Shown here one piece after another: positions 1 through 7,136 of a stretch of DNA of 8,031 nucleotides. A model generated the notes under the pieces. The model saw nothing but the letters and a program-made list of their open reading frames with translations. It searched no databases and was not told the DNA's origin. The translations under genes and the position numbers were made by a program. Origin of the DNA: Hyphomicrobiales bacterium (GTDB lineage: Bacteria > Pseudomonadota > Alphaproteobacteria > Rhizobiales > JAUVMS01); assembly GCA_030600135.1 (NCBI GenBank), contig JAUVMS010000142.1:1-8031 (forward strand), given 5' to 3'. Position 1 is the stretch's first letter. Every line of letters starts with the position of its first letter.

Positions 1-165
1 GAACAGCCGTGAGCGACATCTCTAGAACTTGCGTTCAGGCGCCACGCAGGCTGCGCGCCTCAATGGCGCTAGTCGTCGCTGACGCTCCTCCACCAATTCG
101 GCGCCGTCGTGCACGGGCAACCGAGCGCAGCGAGGCAAGGCCGACCGGCCGCCGCGCGCCGGCCC

Positions 166-2043
166 CTAGCGGCGCCAACCGGCGGGGAAGCGCTGGATTG
201 CCTCGCGCACCGAGCCGATACCGATCGCCTCGTTGGCCTCGATCATACGTTTCTTGATGCGGCCGGACTTGCGACCTCGCCGGCCGATGGGAGCCGTGGT
301 TTCGCCGGGATATTCGATCAGCGCGCCGCGACCGGCATGATGCACGCCTATGAGATTGAGGGCCGGCCATTCGAAAACGGGGCTGCCCGAATTCCCCTGC
401 TGGGTCGGTGCGTGATAGTGCAGGCGCACTGGCCTGCCGGAACCGTCGCACGGGCCGTCGTGATGCCAGAGTTGGGGATTGTCGATCCCGAGTGCGAGCT
501 GTCCGCCGCCAGCATGACCGATGGCGGTGACGTAAAAAGGCGCAATATTTCCCCCCACCTGGTCGCACTCCGGCAACTGCGTGCTGTAGTCACGAATTGG
601 TTCCAAGTTGTCGGGCAAGGATTGGAGCCGAAAGATCGATACATCGTGCGCGTCGCGCGGCGAGAACCAGAGAATTTCCGCAATCTTGTAGGTGGCCGTT
701 TCGTCGGCGAAGGTAAATCGCACCTGGGCCTGGGCCGGGGCGATCGCGAGCCGATCCCCAGGCGATTGGAGCGGCGAGACAACATGCTCGTTGGTGACGA
801 AGACCCGCTCACCTTGCCAGCCGGGATGAAATATTGCGCCATCGGCAAGGAAACCTGATCCACAAGCCCAGAACGGCTCATTGGTTGCAGGGTTGACGCG
901 ATCAAGTTCGACGCGGGCCGTGGCGCGGGCAATGCTGAGCCAACGATCGATCCACCATTGCATGGAACGCACCTGAACCTGGCCGAAAACCCGCTCGAAG
1001 TGGCGATCCTCGGCTTGAACCAGTGGATCGTTGGCCTCGAATGGAAGGCGTGTCGCAAGTTCGTTGACCTCTTGCTTGGTGAGTTCCACCGAGGCGCCGG
1101 GTGCGCGCGACAATACGGATCTCATGGTCAGCAGAAGATCGTGCGCCTCTTGCGAGGTGTTGCGTCCCTCGAGTTCCCAGACGTCGATGAACTGGCGCAG
1201 TGTGCTTTCAAGCTCAAACGGTTTGCTGGTTGCATCGACGTAGGCAGCGAGGTAACTGCGTGCCTTCAGCAAATCAGGGATCGCCAGACAGGCCTCGGCG
1301 CCCGTCGCGTAGTCCCATGCGAGTTCACCCCGCAACGTATTCAGCTGTGCACGTTGGGTGTCGTTTAGTTGATCCTCGCGCGGCTCCAATCGGCCAACGA
1401 GGGCAGATCGCTCGTCGACGGCTGCAATGATGGCGCGCGCCAAGGCGGTACGGTCGATACCAGGGCGAAGCCGAACATCGTCTCGATCGCTCCGGCACAA
1501 GAGCGCGAGCGCATTTATGCCATGCCAGAGGGCGTTGTGTTTGTGGGCATTGTAGACGGCGAAATAGGTTTCGAACGCCAAATGGAGCTGTTTCTCGTCG
1601 CCGCGCCCTTCAGCGCAGCCATCCATATAGGCCTGCTTGTAACAACGGCCAATGAGGCCGAGCGCTTCCTTCTGCTCGGCTTGATCCTCCGGATAGGCGA
1701 TGATGATCCGGCGGGCGACATCGCGGGCGTCATCGAGAAACCCCATTTCGATCAGCGCTTGAGCCTCGAGACGCAAACATCGCGCACCGCCAACATGGCG
1801 ACCCAATACAGCGGCAAGGTGTAGTGCATCGAAATCGCGCTCGTCCTTGAACCGGTTCATCAACTCTGCGAGCGCGTCGGCATTGGCCGTCGCATGCAGA
1901 ATGTGCTCGAGAAAATCTGCATACCGCTCGACGCCAGAAGCGGCGGCGGACGGTTGCTTGGCGCTGCTGGCCACGGTCTCGTCCGCCGGGTCGTCGCCGT
2001 TGCCACCATCATTGGCACCGTTGGATGGAAACTGGCGTTGCAT
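166..2043 (-). CDS. Cytoplasmic trypsin-like serine protease with large helical N-terminal domain
   Basis: Predicted 625-residue protein with two halves. Residues 1-38 are a low-complexity Gly/Asp/Ala/Ser-rich tail. About 40-330 is Ala/Leu-rich and helical, with TPR-like spacing; the stretch around 160-182 (TYFAVYNAHK, then WHGINALALL) recalls the DUF4071/TRAFs-binding region of ASK kinases and bacterial relatives. About 390-625 is a chymotrypsin-fold protease: GSGFLADG opens the first barrel, His420 lies in TNEHVV, Asp467 in HDVSIFRL and Ser552 in QGNSGSP, so the triad is complete. There is no signal peptide or membrane segment, which suggests cytosolic action. The ATG at 2043 is chosen because AGGAG lies 11 nt upstream; a GTG at 2109 would add 22 residues but has no ribosome site. 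It stands alone, with a 0.9-kb gap upstream. The protease call is solid. The N-terminal relationship and a role in regulated proteolysis or conflict are inference, and the substrate is unknown. Confidence 0.85.
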   Translation of the reverse strand: MQRQFPSNGANDGGNGDDPADETVASSAKQPSAAASGVERYADFLEHILHATANADALAELMNRFKDERDFDALHLAAVLGRHVGGARCLRLEAQALIEMGFLDDARDVARRIIIAYPEDQAEQKEALGLIGRCYKQAYMDGCAEGRGDEKQLHLAFETYFAVYNAHKHNALWHGINALALLCRSDRDDVRLRPGIDRTALARAIIAAVDERSALVGRLEPREDQLNDTQRAQLNTLRGELAWDYATGAEACLAIPDLLKARSYLAAYVDATSKPFELESTLRQFIDVWELEGRNTSQEAHDLLLTMRSVLSRAPGASVELTKQEVNELATRLPFEANDPLVQAEDRHFERVFGQVQVRSMQWWIDRWLSIARATARVELDRVNPATNEPFWACGSGFLADGAIFHPGWQGERVFVTNEHVVSPLQSPGDRLAIAPAQAQVRFTFADETATYKIAEILWFSPRDAHDVSIFRLQSLPDNLEPIRDYSTQLPECDQVGGNIAPFYVTAIGHAGGGQLALGIDNPQLWHHDGPCDGSGRPVRLHYHAPTQQGNSGSPVFEWPALNLIGVHHAGRGALIEYPGETTAPIGRRGRKSGRIKKRMIEANEAIGIGSVREAIQRFPAGWRR

Positions 2044-2054
2044 AGTGCCGCTTG

Positions 2055-2059
2055 CTCCT
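2055..2059 (-). promoter_or_regulatory. Ribosome binding site deciding the protease start
   Basis: On the minus strand AGGAG is followed by 11 nt and then ATG at 2043. The longer frame beginning with GTG at 2109 has no purine-rich site before it. This favours the shorter 625-residue product. Confidence 0.55.
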
Positions 2060-2312
2060 GCCTCCGATTGCGCAGTCGTGATTGAAGTTAACTGTCTGGA
2101 CCCGTGCACAACTGGCTTGCAAATCTAGCCCGCGTTTGTCGCGGTGTCACGGCCGGCACGGAGACGAGCTGACATCGGCCACGTTAAAGGAGCCCGACGG
2201 ACCGATGACTGGACGGTCATGACGCAGCTTGGATAGTGGCGCTTGTTTCGCAGACGTCACCGGCTAATTCCCGGCCGGTCGAAGCCGAACAGGGTGTCAC
2301 CACCATGACGAT

Positions 2313-2339
2313 AAAGCCCGGCGAATTGGGCCGGGCTTT
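2313..2339. terminator. Orphan terminator-like hairpin
   Basis: AAAGCCCGGC (2313-2322) and GCCGGGCTTT (2330-2339) form a perfect 10-bp stem with a 7-nt loop. The A and T runs are inside the stem, so it could work in either direction. Beyond the stem the plus strand reads GCCGTCTTGATCTT, only moderately T-rich. No accepted gene ends nearby on either strand: the closest plus-strand frames upstream are only a few codons long. It may end an unannotated transcript, possibly a small RNA from about 2110-2310 on the plus strand. Confidence 0.6.
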
Positions 2340-2908
2340 GCCGTCTTGATCTTGGGAATTTGGATGGGTACTGGAGACTAATAACTGTTTGAAGCCCGTC
2401 AGACCAAGAATACTCCTCACGAATACGCAACTACTGGATCTGTTGATCCTTATAATTCTTGGTTACGCATTACTAGCGAAGCTTCATCCCATCGCTGGGC
2501 GCCACCCTAGTCCTCTGACCTGCCGGCGGCAAGTATTGTGGTTGTTCAATTGTTCCGTTTACGTAGCGTTTGTTGGATAGCGAAGAATTGCGAGCAAACG
2601 ATTGTACTTCAAGGATTTAATATTTTCACATTCGAGATAAGTGCTTTGCCGTACTGTTGCTGATTCGCAATAGTTCTACCTTATTCATGGCAACGCGCTC
2701 TATTTGCTTGGAATCGAAGAGGCTCGACAATGCCTCTCGAGAGAGGCGAATTGAGATGGCGGAGCGAGTGGTTATCGTTTGGATGGTGTGTTCTTAGAGG
2801 CGATGTCGTCGGGCGTGGGGCGGCAGCCGCGGCCAACCGGGGTTGTCGAACCACGTGGGGTGGGGACATGCAATCTAAAGCGCGATCATTTTGAATAGAC
2901 ACGCGTCA

Positions 2909-2975
2909 GGCCGCAACTGCGGCCCGGCGTATACGCCGCGCCCGCGCAGCCATGCGCCGTAGACGCATTTTGCGT
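2909..2975. repeat. Cluster of four short perfect inverted repeats
   Basis: Four dyads lie within 67 bp: GGCCGCA-AC-TGCGGCC (2909-2924), the 14-bp palindrome CGGCGTATACGCCG (2925-2938), GCGCA-GCCA-TGCGC (2944-2957) and ACGCA-TTT-TGCGT (2963-2975). They lie just beyond the terminator of the preceding minus-strand gene. They could be protein-binding sites, a structured RNA or a repetitive extragenic element. The arms are short enough that GC-rich chance pairing is a fair alternative. Confidence 0.45.
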
Positions 2976-2982
2976 GAGCGAC

Positions 2983-3025
2983 AAAAAACTAGACCATGAA
3001 TCCAATCAAAAAGATCATGGTCTAG
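2983..3025 (-). terminator. Intrinsic terminator ending the phytase-like gene
   Basis: On the minus strand CTAGACCATGA (3025-3015) pairs perfectly with TCATGGTCTAG (2999-2989) across a 15-nt loop, and six T follow immediately (2988-2983). The 11-bp stem starts within the TAG stop codon of the upstream gene (3024-3022), so transcript end and translation stop are interlocked. The core around CATGATCTTTTTGAT resembles palindromic extragenic elements that I recall as common in Hyphomicrobiales genomes, so it may be a recruited repeat. Confidence 0.8.
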
Positions 3026-4092
3026 GACTGCGAACTCTCGGCTAGTTCAAACTGCAACAGAATAGTGCGTTGAAAGAATTTGAAATTATCATCCGAGATG
3101 AGGGTGATAACAGTGCGCCCGCGCGGTGAGCGATGTACGGCCACGCCTTCCATGTTATCGATGGCATAGCGCTGGTCGGCTTCGAACAGAACCTCGCCCT
3201 TCATCACGGCGCCTGGGCGGATTTCTCGCGGTCCAATGCGGCGCAGGCGCATTTTTACCCCTTCCGTCCAGCGAAATCGACGCTCGAGAAGAATAAGCCC
3301 ACCGCTCGGCAACGACGCGATGTCGGTAATGTCGAAACCGCCGATCGGATTCAAAAAAACCTCGCTCGCGCCACGTTTGCCAAGCAACCAACCGCGGAGC
3401 ATTCCGCGTTTGTCGCGCCGGCCCTCGGCGAAGGCGACAACGGTCCCTTTTCTCCTGCCGCCCTTGAGCACGGTAATCGCCTCGATACCGCGATTGTCGT
3501 GCAGGCTCTTGACGTAGCTCGGTAGGCGCAAGTAGCTGGTTGGGCCAACAACGCCTTCGCCGTTGAGTTTGTAGCGGCCAATGCGATGGAGACGCTCGAA
3601 CGTAATGAATGCTTGGCCGTTTTCCGGTGTGCCGGTAATCAGGCTCATACCTTCCGCGTCGATCTCGCGGACACCGGTTAATTTTCTTCCGTCGCGCGCT
3701 CGCAATGGTCCAACGCGGGCATGGGTTATGCCCAAGGGCTGTGTGCCGCGATAACGGATGCGCGCGGTGAGCCAGAACCCGGCATCGGAAACCGCGGCCA
3801 TTTTTTCCCCCTTCGGCCCAATGGCCAGTCCGGAAAAGCCTCCGAAGTAGGGGGAGGAGGAGGAAAGTGTCAAACCGCCGAGCCAGCGCAATTTACCGAA
3901 GCGTAAGCGCGAGGAATCACGACCGTCAAAGGACGAGACAGGTGACGCCGAAATGGAGATTTTCCGTAGTTCGAGCTTGGCAATGTCGGGTTTGGCAGCA
4001 ACGACCTTTGGGCTGATCAGCAGCACAGCAACGAGGATCGCAAGCAGCGTGGCGCTGTGCGTGAGGCCATAACAACGGAATATCTTTGTCAG
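3022..4092 (-). CDS. Exported phytase-like (esterase-like activity) family protein
   Basis: Predicted 356-residue periplasmic or secreted protein of the phytase-like beta-propeller family (Pfam Phytase-like), often annotated as having esterase-like activity; the substrate is not established. Starting at CTG 4092 it begins TKIFRCYGLTHS, then a hydrophobic core ATLLAILVAVLLIS and a VVAA-K signal peptidase site after residue 33. Family landmarks follow in order: FGGFSGLAIG near 83-92, SDAGFW 102-107, FERLHRI 165-171, NRGIEAI near 200, FDITD 253-257, ERRF 270-273, NMEGVAV 313-319 and SDDNF 333-337 before QRTILLQFEL. A start at GTG 4026 (334 residues) would remove most of the signal peptide and has no ribosome site. 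The CTG start overlaps the cobT TGA stop and has AGGAGG 5 nt upstream, which points to translational coupling. Position after cobT is a recurring neighbourhood, but no biochemical link to cobalamin is shown. The family call is strong; the CTG start is inference. Confidence 0.85.
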   Translation of the reverse strand: MTKIFRCYGLTHSATLLAILVAVLLISPKVVAAKPDIAKLELRKISISASPVSSFDGRDSSRLRFGKLRWLGGLTLSSSSPYFGGFSGLAIGPKGEKMAAVSDAGFWLTARIRYRGTQPLGITHARVGPLRARDGRKLTGVREIDAEGMSLITGTPENGQAFITFERLHRIGRYKLNGEGVVGPTSYLRLPSYVKSLHDNRGIEAITVLKGGRRKGTVVAFAEGRRDKRGMLRGWLLGKRGASEVFLNPIGGFDITDIASLPSGGLILLERRFRWTEGVKMRLRRIGPREIRPGAVMKGEVLFEADQRYAIDNMEGVAVHRSPRGRTVITLISDDNFKFFQRTILLQFELAESSQS

Positions 4093-5978
4093 TTCAGCCT
4101 CCTCGAGCGGGGCCCACGTCGCGCAGCTTCAAGTATCGCTTGCTCTTCGAACAACTCGACAAGTTTGTCCGTCATTGCGCCGGCCAACTCACTCGGGTCG
4201 GTGACGGTGACGGCTCGCCGATAATAGCGGGTGACGTCATGGCCGATGCCGATGGCCAGCAGTTCGACCGGCGAGCGGGTCTCGATCTCCTCGATCACCT
4301 GACGCATGTGCTGCTCGAGATAGGAGCCGCTGTTCACAGAGAGCGTCGAATCATCGACCGGTGCACCGTCGGAGATCATCATGAGAATGCGGCGCTGTTC
4401 GGGCCGCGCCATAATACGGTTGTGGGCCCAGGCGAGCGCCTCGCCGTCGATGTTTTCTTTCAGCAGACCCTCGCGCATCATCAGTGCAAGATTGCGACGC
4501 GAGCGCCGCCAGGGCGCGTCGGCGGGCTTGTAGATGATGTGGCGTAGGTCGTTCAAACGACCGGGGGCCGCCGGCTTGCCCGCGGCGAGCCAAGCCTCGC
4601 GAGCCTGCCCACCTTTCCAAGCGCGGGTCGTGAAGCCCAGAATTTCGACCTTGACGCCGCAGCGCTCCAAGGTGCGCGCCAAGATGTCGGCGCAGCAGGC
4701 GGCGACCATTATGGGGCGACCGCGCATGGAGCCCGAGTTGTCGAGCAGCAGGGTGACGACCGTATCGCGGAAATCGGTATCGCGTTCCTGCTTGAAGGAA
4801 AGCGGGTGCATCGGATCGATAACCACGCGGGTGAGACGTGCGGCATCGAGGATGCCTTCCTCGAGGTCGAAGTCCCAGGCACGATTTTGCTGGGCGAGGA
4901 GGCGGCGCTGCAAGCGGTTGGCGAGGCGCGCGACCGCGCCTTGCAGGCCGCGAAGCTCCTTGTCGAGGAAGGCGCGCAGGCGCTCGAGCTCCTCCGGCAT
5001 ACAAAGCTCTTCGGCAACGGTTTCCTCGTCATGAGCCGTCGAGAACACGCGGTAGCCGAAGGCCTCGGGCGAATCGAGCACGGAGGCATTGGGTTGCCAA
5101 GGTTCCTTGGTTTCAGCGGCTTCGAGGCTTTCGCTATCAATGTCGATCAAATCGGAATCGCTGACCTCGGCGACATCGGTTTCCTCGCCGTCCTCGCCCT
5201 CGGCGAAGCGCTCATCCTGCGAACCGTCTGACTCTGCGGAACCCTCACCATCGTCGGTGCCCTGGGCGTCGCCTTCCTGCGATTCCTGATCGGGGTCTTG
5301 ATCCTCGTTCGACTGGCCAAGTTCGTCGAGCGGATCGAGTTCAACATCAAGCGCCTTCAGAAGCTCCCTCAGGTAGTGTCCGAAGGTGGCCTGATCGTCG
5401 GCGAGCGCTGTCAGTTCGTCGAGAATGCGATTGGCTTTTTGCTCGACCCACGGCCGCCAGGCGTTGACAACTCCCGAAGTCGTCTCCGGCGGTTTGAGGC
5501 CCGAGAGCCTCTCCCGCACGATCAGTGCGAGGGCCTCGCTCAATGGCGCGTCCTCGCGTTCGCGTGGAGCGCTATAGCGGCCGTCACGAAATTGATCGAC
5601 GAGCTTGGCCGATAGGTTACTGGCCATGCCCGGCATGCGATTGGCGCCTAGAGCCTCGATGCGAGCCAGTTCGACGGCCTCAAACAATTGCCGGGCATCA
5701 CCGGTTTGCGGAGCAATCTTGGCATGCACCTTGGGGTCATGACAGGCCGCCTTGAGGGCGAGCGAGTCGGCGTGGCCGCGGAGAACGGCGATCTCGTCCA
5801 ATCCCGGGACCCGCGAGGGCTCCGGCAGGCGTACGGTCTTGCCCTCGAGGCTCGGTGGCTGCGAGCCATAGCTCACCTCGATCGCGCCGTCAGCGGCAAT
5901 GGAGCGAACGGTGAGCGCGAGCGCCCGCTTGAACGGCTCGGATGGCAATTCCTTTTGCTTGGGTGTTATCGACGACAT
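4089..5978 (-). CDS. cobT: Aerobic cobaltochelatase subunit CobT
   Basis: CobT is the VWA-domain partner of the AAA+ protein CobS. The CobST complex acts with CobN in the cytoplasm to insert Co2+ into hydrogenobyrinic acid a,c-diamide, using ATP. The 629-residue length fits the family. Residues 1-210 are the N-terminal region with the conserved LFEAVELARIEALGA segment (98-112). About 211-290 is a highly acidic Asp/Glu/Ser/Gly-rich linker typical of CobT. About 405-615 is the VWA domain, with the MIDAS motif DNSGS (Asp413, Ser415, Ser417), a threonine at 450-451 in GFTTRAW and Asp537 in ISDGAP. The ATG start lies 18 nt after the cobS stop with no clear ribosome site, so translation probably depends on ribosomes leaving cobS. 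The 3' end carries the ribosome site for the next gene. All expected MIDAS residues are present and I see no damage. Confidence 0.97.
   Translation of the reverse strand: MSSITPKQKELPSEPFKRALALTVRSIAADGAIEVSYGSQPPSLEGKTVRLPEPSRVPGLDEIAVLRGHADSLALKAACHDPKVHAKIAPQTGDARQLFEAVELARIEALGANRMPGMASNLSAKLVDQFRDGRYSAPREREDAPLSEALALIVRERLSGLKPPETTSGVVNAWRPWVEQKANRILDELTALADDQATFGHYLRELLKALDVELDPLDELGQSNEDQDPDQESQEGDAQGTDDGEGSAESDGSQDERFAEGEDGEETDVAEVSDSDLIDIDSESLEAAETKEPWQPNASVLDSPEAFGYRVFSTAHDEETVAEELCMPEELERLRAFLDKELRGLQGAVARLANRLQRRLLAQQNRAWDFDLEEGILDAARLTRVVIDPMHPLSFKQERDTDFRDTVVTLLLDNSGSMRGRPIMVAACCADILARTLERCGVKVEILGFTTRAWKGGQAREAWLAAGKPAAPGRLNDLRHIIYKPADAPWRRSRRNLALMMREGLLKENIDGEALAWAHNRIMARPEQRRILMMISDGAPVDDSTLSVNSGSYLEQHMRQVIEEIETRSPVELLAIGIGHDVTRYYRRAVTVTDPSELAGAMTDKLVELFEEQAILEAARRGPRSRRLN
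4090..4103 (-). promoter_or_regulatory. Shine-Dalgarno and CTGA stop/start overlap linking cobT to the next gene
   Basis: AGGAGG (4103-4098, minus strand) lies within the last cobT codons. It is followed by CTGAA and then CTGA, where CTG (4092-4090) opens the phytase-like frame and TGA (4091-4089) ends cobT. The layout copies the usual ATGA coupling junction, with C in place of A. No ATG, GTG or TTG in this frame lies between the CTG and the GTG at 4026. Confidence 0.6.
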
Positions 5979-5996
5979 GGCGGTGAGTCGTGCCGG

Positions 5997-6986
5997 TTAG
6001 CTCATGGCCACGTTGGCCGTGGACTCGGGCAACTCCTGACCAAAACATCGCTGGTAAAACTCAGCGACCAAGGCACGCTCCAGTTCGTCGCACTTGTTGA
6101 CAAAGCTCAAGCGAAACGCGAGACCAATGTCATCGAAGATCTCGGCGTTTTCAGCCCAGGTAATCACCGTTCGCGGGCTCATCACTGTGGACAAGTCACC
6201 GTTCATGAAGGCATTGCGCGTGAGGTCGGCAACCCGAACCATATTGGATATGTGTTCGCGCCCGGTGTCGGTGTTGAACGATTTCACCTTTGCGAGCGAA
6301 ATGCGGACCTCATCATCGTGCGGCAAGTAATTGAGGGTGGCGACGATCGACCAACGGTCCATCTGACCCTGATTGATCTGCTGGGTGCCATGATAGAGGC
6401 CGGATGTATCACCCAGACCGATGGTGTTGGTGGTGGAAAACAGTCGGAAGGCCGGATGCGGCTTAATGACCTTCGATTGGTCGAGCAGCGTAAGCTTGCC
6501 GGAAACCTCAAGCACTCGTTGGATGACGAACATGACATCGGGTCGGCCGGCATCATACTCGTCAAACACCAGCGCGGTGTTGGTCTGCAGCGAGTAAGGT
6601 AAGATCCCCTCGCGAAATTCCGTCACCTGCATACCATCTCGCAAGACAATCGCATCCTTGCCGACGAGATCAATCCGGCTGATGTGACTATCGAGATTGA
6701 CTCGAATGCAGGGCCAGTTCAAACGCGCCGCAACTTGCTCGATGTGCGTCGATTTGCCTGTCCCGTGATAGCCCTGGATCATGACCCGGCGGTTGTGGGC
6801 AAATCCTGCGAGGATGGCCAACGTGGTGTCGTGATCAAACAGATAATCCGGGTCAACGTCGGGCACGTGCTCATCCGATTGAGCAAATGCGGGTACTTCG
6901 TTATCCGTGTCTATGCCGAAAACCTGGCGAACGGATACCGACATATCGGGCTCGGCGGGGACTTCCCCGCGGGATTCGACGCGCAT
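5997..6986 (-). CDS. cobS: Aerobic cobaltochelatase subunit CobS (AAA+ ATPase)
   Basis: CobS is the MoxR-like AAA+ ATPase that drives cobalt insertion by CobN together with CobT. The 329-residue protein has the usual family length. Visible motifs are the N-terminal SVSVRQVFGIDTD segment (16-28), Walker A GYHGTGKST (72-80), Walker B LVFDEYD (139-145, Asp142 and Glu143), the sensor-1 region STTNT (184-188), an arginine in MDRWS (Arg211) and a sensor-2-like MSPRTVITWA (Arg272). The C-terminal KCDELERALVAE is also characteristic. The ATG at 6986 has AGGG only 3 nt upstream; an internal ATG at 6944 (residue 15) still leaves the conserved segment intact and cannot be excluded. It follows the J-domain gene after 132 bp and precedes cobT by 18 bp, so cobST is at least bicistronic. 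No B12 box is visible upstream. Confidence 0.97.
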   Translation of the reverse strand: MRVESRGEVPAEPDMSVSVRQVFGIDTDNEVPAFAQSDEHVPDVDPDYLFDHDTTLAILAGFAHNRRVMIQGYHGTGKSTHIEQVAARLNWPCIRVNLDSHISRIDLVGKDAIVLRDGMQVTEFREGILPYSLQTNTALVFDEYDAGRPDVMFVIQRVLEVSGKLTLLDQSKVIKPHPAFRLFSTTNTIGLGDTSGLYHGTQQINQGQMDRWSIVATLNYLPHDDEVRISLAKVKSFNTDTGREHISNMVRVADLTRNAFMNGDLSTVMSPRTVITWAENAEIFDDIGLAFRLSFVNKCDELERALVAEFYQRCFGQELPESTANVAMS

Positions 6987-7110
6987 GTTCCCTGAAATCC
7001 TAAGTTTTTGTGCTTGGGCCCTGCCTTAGTCGACAGGTCATTCGTGGCGATAGCCCCCATGGCATTCACCGACGCCAACACCTTACGGTGAACCTCAACC
7101 ATACTCTCGA

Positions 7111-7136
7111 CAGGCCGATCAGCAGAGACCGGCCTG
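7111..7136 (-). other. Hairpin spanning the stop codon of the J-domain gene
   Basis: CAGGCCG (7111-7117) and CGGCCTG (7130-7136) form a perfect 7-bp stem with a 12-nt loop that contains the TGA stop (7121-7119). On the minus strand it is followed by TCGAGAGT rather than a T-run, so it is not a standard intrinsic terminator. It could stabilise the end of the J-domain message, act as a partial attenuator before cobS, or be chance. Confidence 0.35.

Larger units (their letters stand above)
2044..2982. other. Long intergenic region without a convincing gene
   Basis: About 0.94 kb between the protease gene and the terminator of the cob-linked genes. 2130-2144 forms a 5-bp hairpin (CCGCG/CGCGG) ahead of the protease gene. 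2259-2279 contains an ACCGGC/GCCGGT hairpin, followed by an orphan terminator-like hairpin at 2313-2339. From about 2341 to 2700 GC drops to about 45% by hand count, with one 60-bp block near 33%, against well over 60% in the neighbouring genes. 2732-2747 is GCCTCTC-GA-GAGAGGC, a 7-bp inverted repeat. 2909-2975 holds several more inverted repeats. The open frames here (for example TTG at 2389 to 2580 plus, and GTG at 2902 to 2681 minus) lack ribosome sites at normal spacing and resemble no family I know. The region could hold an untranslated small RNA or the remains of inserted DNA. Confidence 0.6.

Noticed and set aside
1..19. Possible minus-strand gene starting with ATG at 19 and leaving the window
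   Set aside because: Only six codons are visible and there is no clear ribosome site; it cannot be judged from this window.
109..858. Long plus-strand open frame opposite the protease domain
   Set aside because: Antisense shadow of a GC-rich gene; the minus-strand frame holds the catalytic motifs.
2217..2295. tRNA-like text (GCAGCTTGGATAG followed about 50 nt later by GGTCGAAGCC)
   Set aside because: It resembles a D-loop and T-loop, but the anticodon stem does not pair, the T-stem is broken and the spacing is wrong. At most a decayed remnant.
2389..2580. 63-residue plus-strand frame starting with TTG and containing a hydrophobic stretch
   Set aside because: TTG start, GGAG too far upstream (about 13 nt), no family resemblance, and it lies in AT-richer sequence where such frames arise by chance.
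2681..2902. 73-residue minus-strand frame
   Set aside because: GTG start without a ribosome site, low-complexity Ala/Pro/Arg composition and no recognisable motif.
2906..2968. Short Arg/Ala-rich minus-strand frame starting at ATG 2968
   Set aside because: 20 codons, no ribosome site, located just beyond the terminator; its composition simply reflects the GC-rich palindromes.
5688..6602. 304-residue plus-strand frame across the cobS/cobT junction
   Set aside because: It lies wholly opposite cobT and cobS, which are unambiguous, and shows no motifs of its own.
6911..7102. 63-residue minus-strand frame beginning between the J-domain gene and cobS
   Set aside because: Most of its second half overlaps cobS in another frame; the ribosome site is poor and it does not restore any missing CobS sequence.
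6987..7118. Cobalamin riboswitch upstream of cobS
   Set aside because: The spacer is only 132 bp and no B12-box-like sequence or matching fold was seen.
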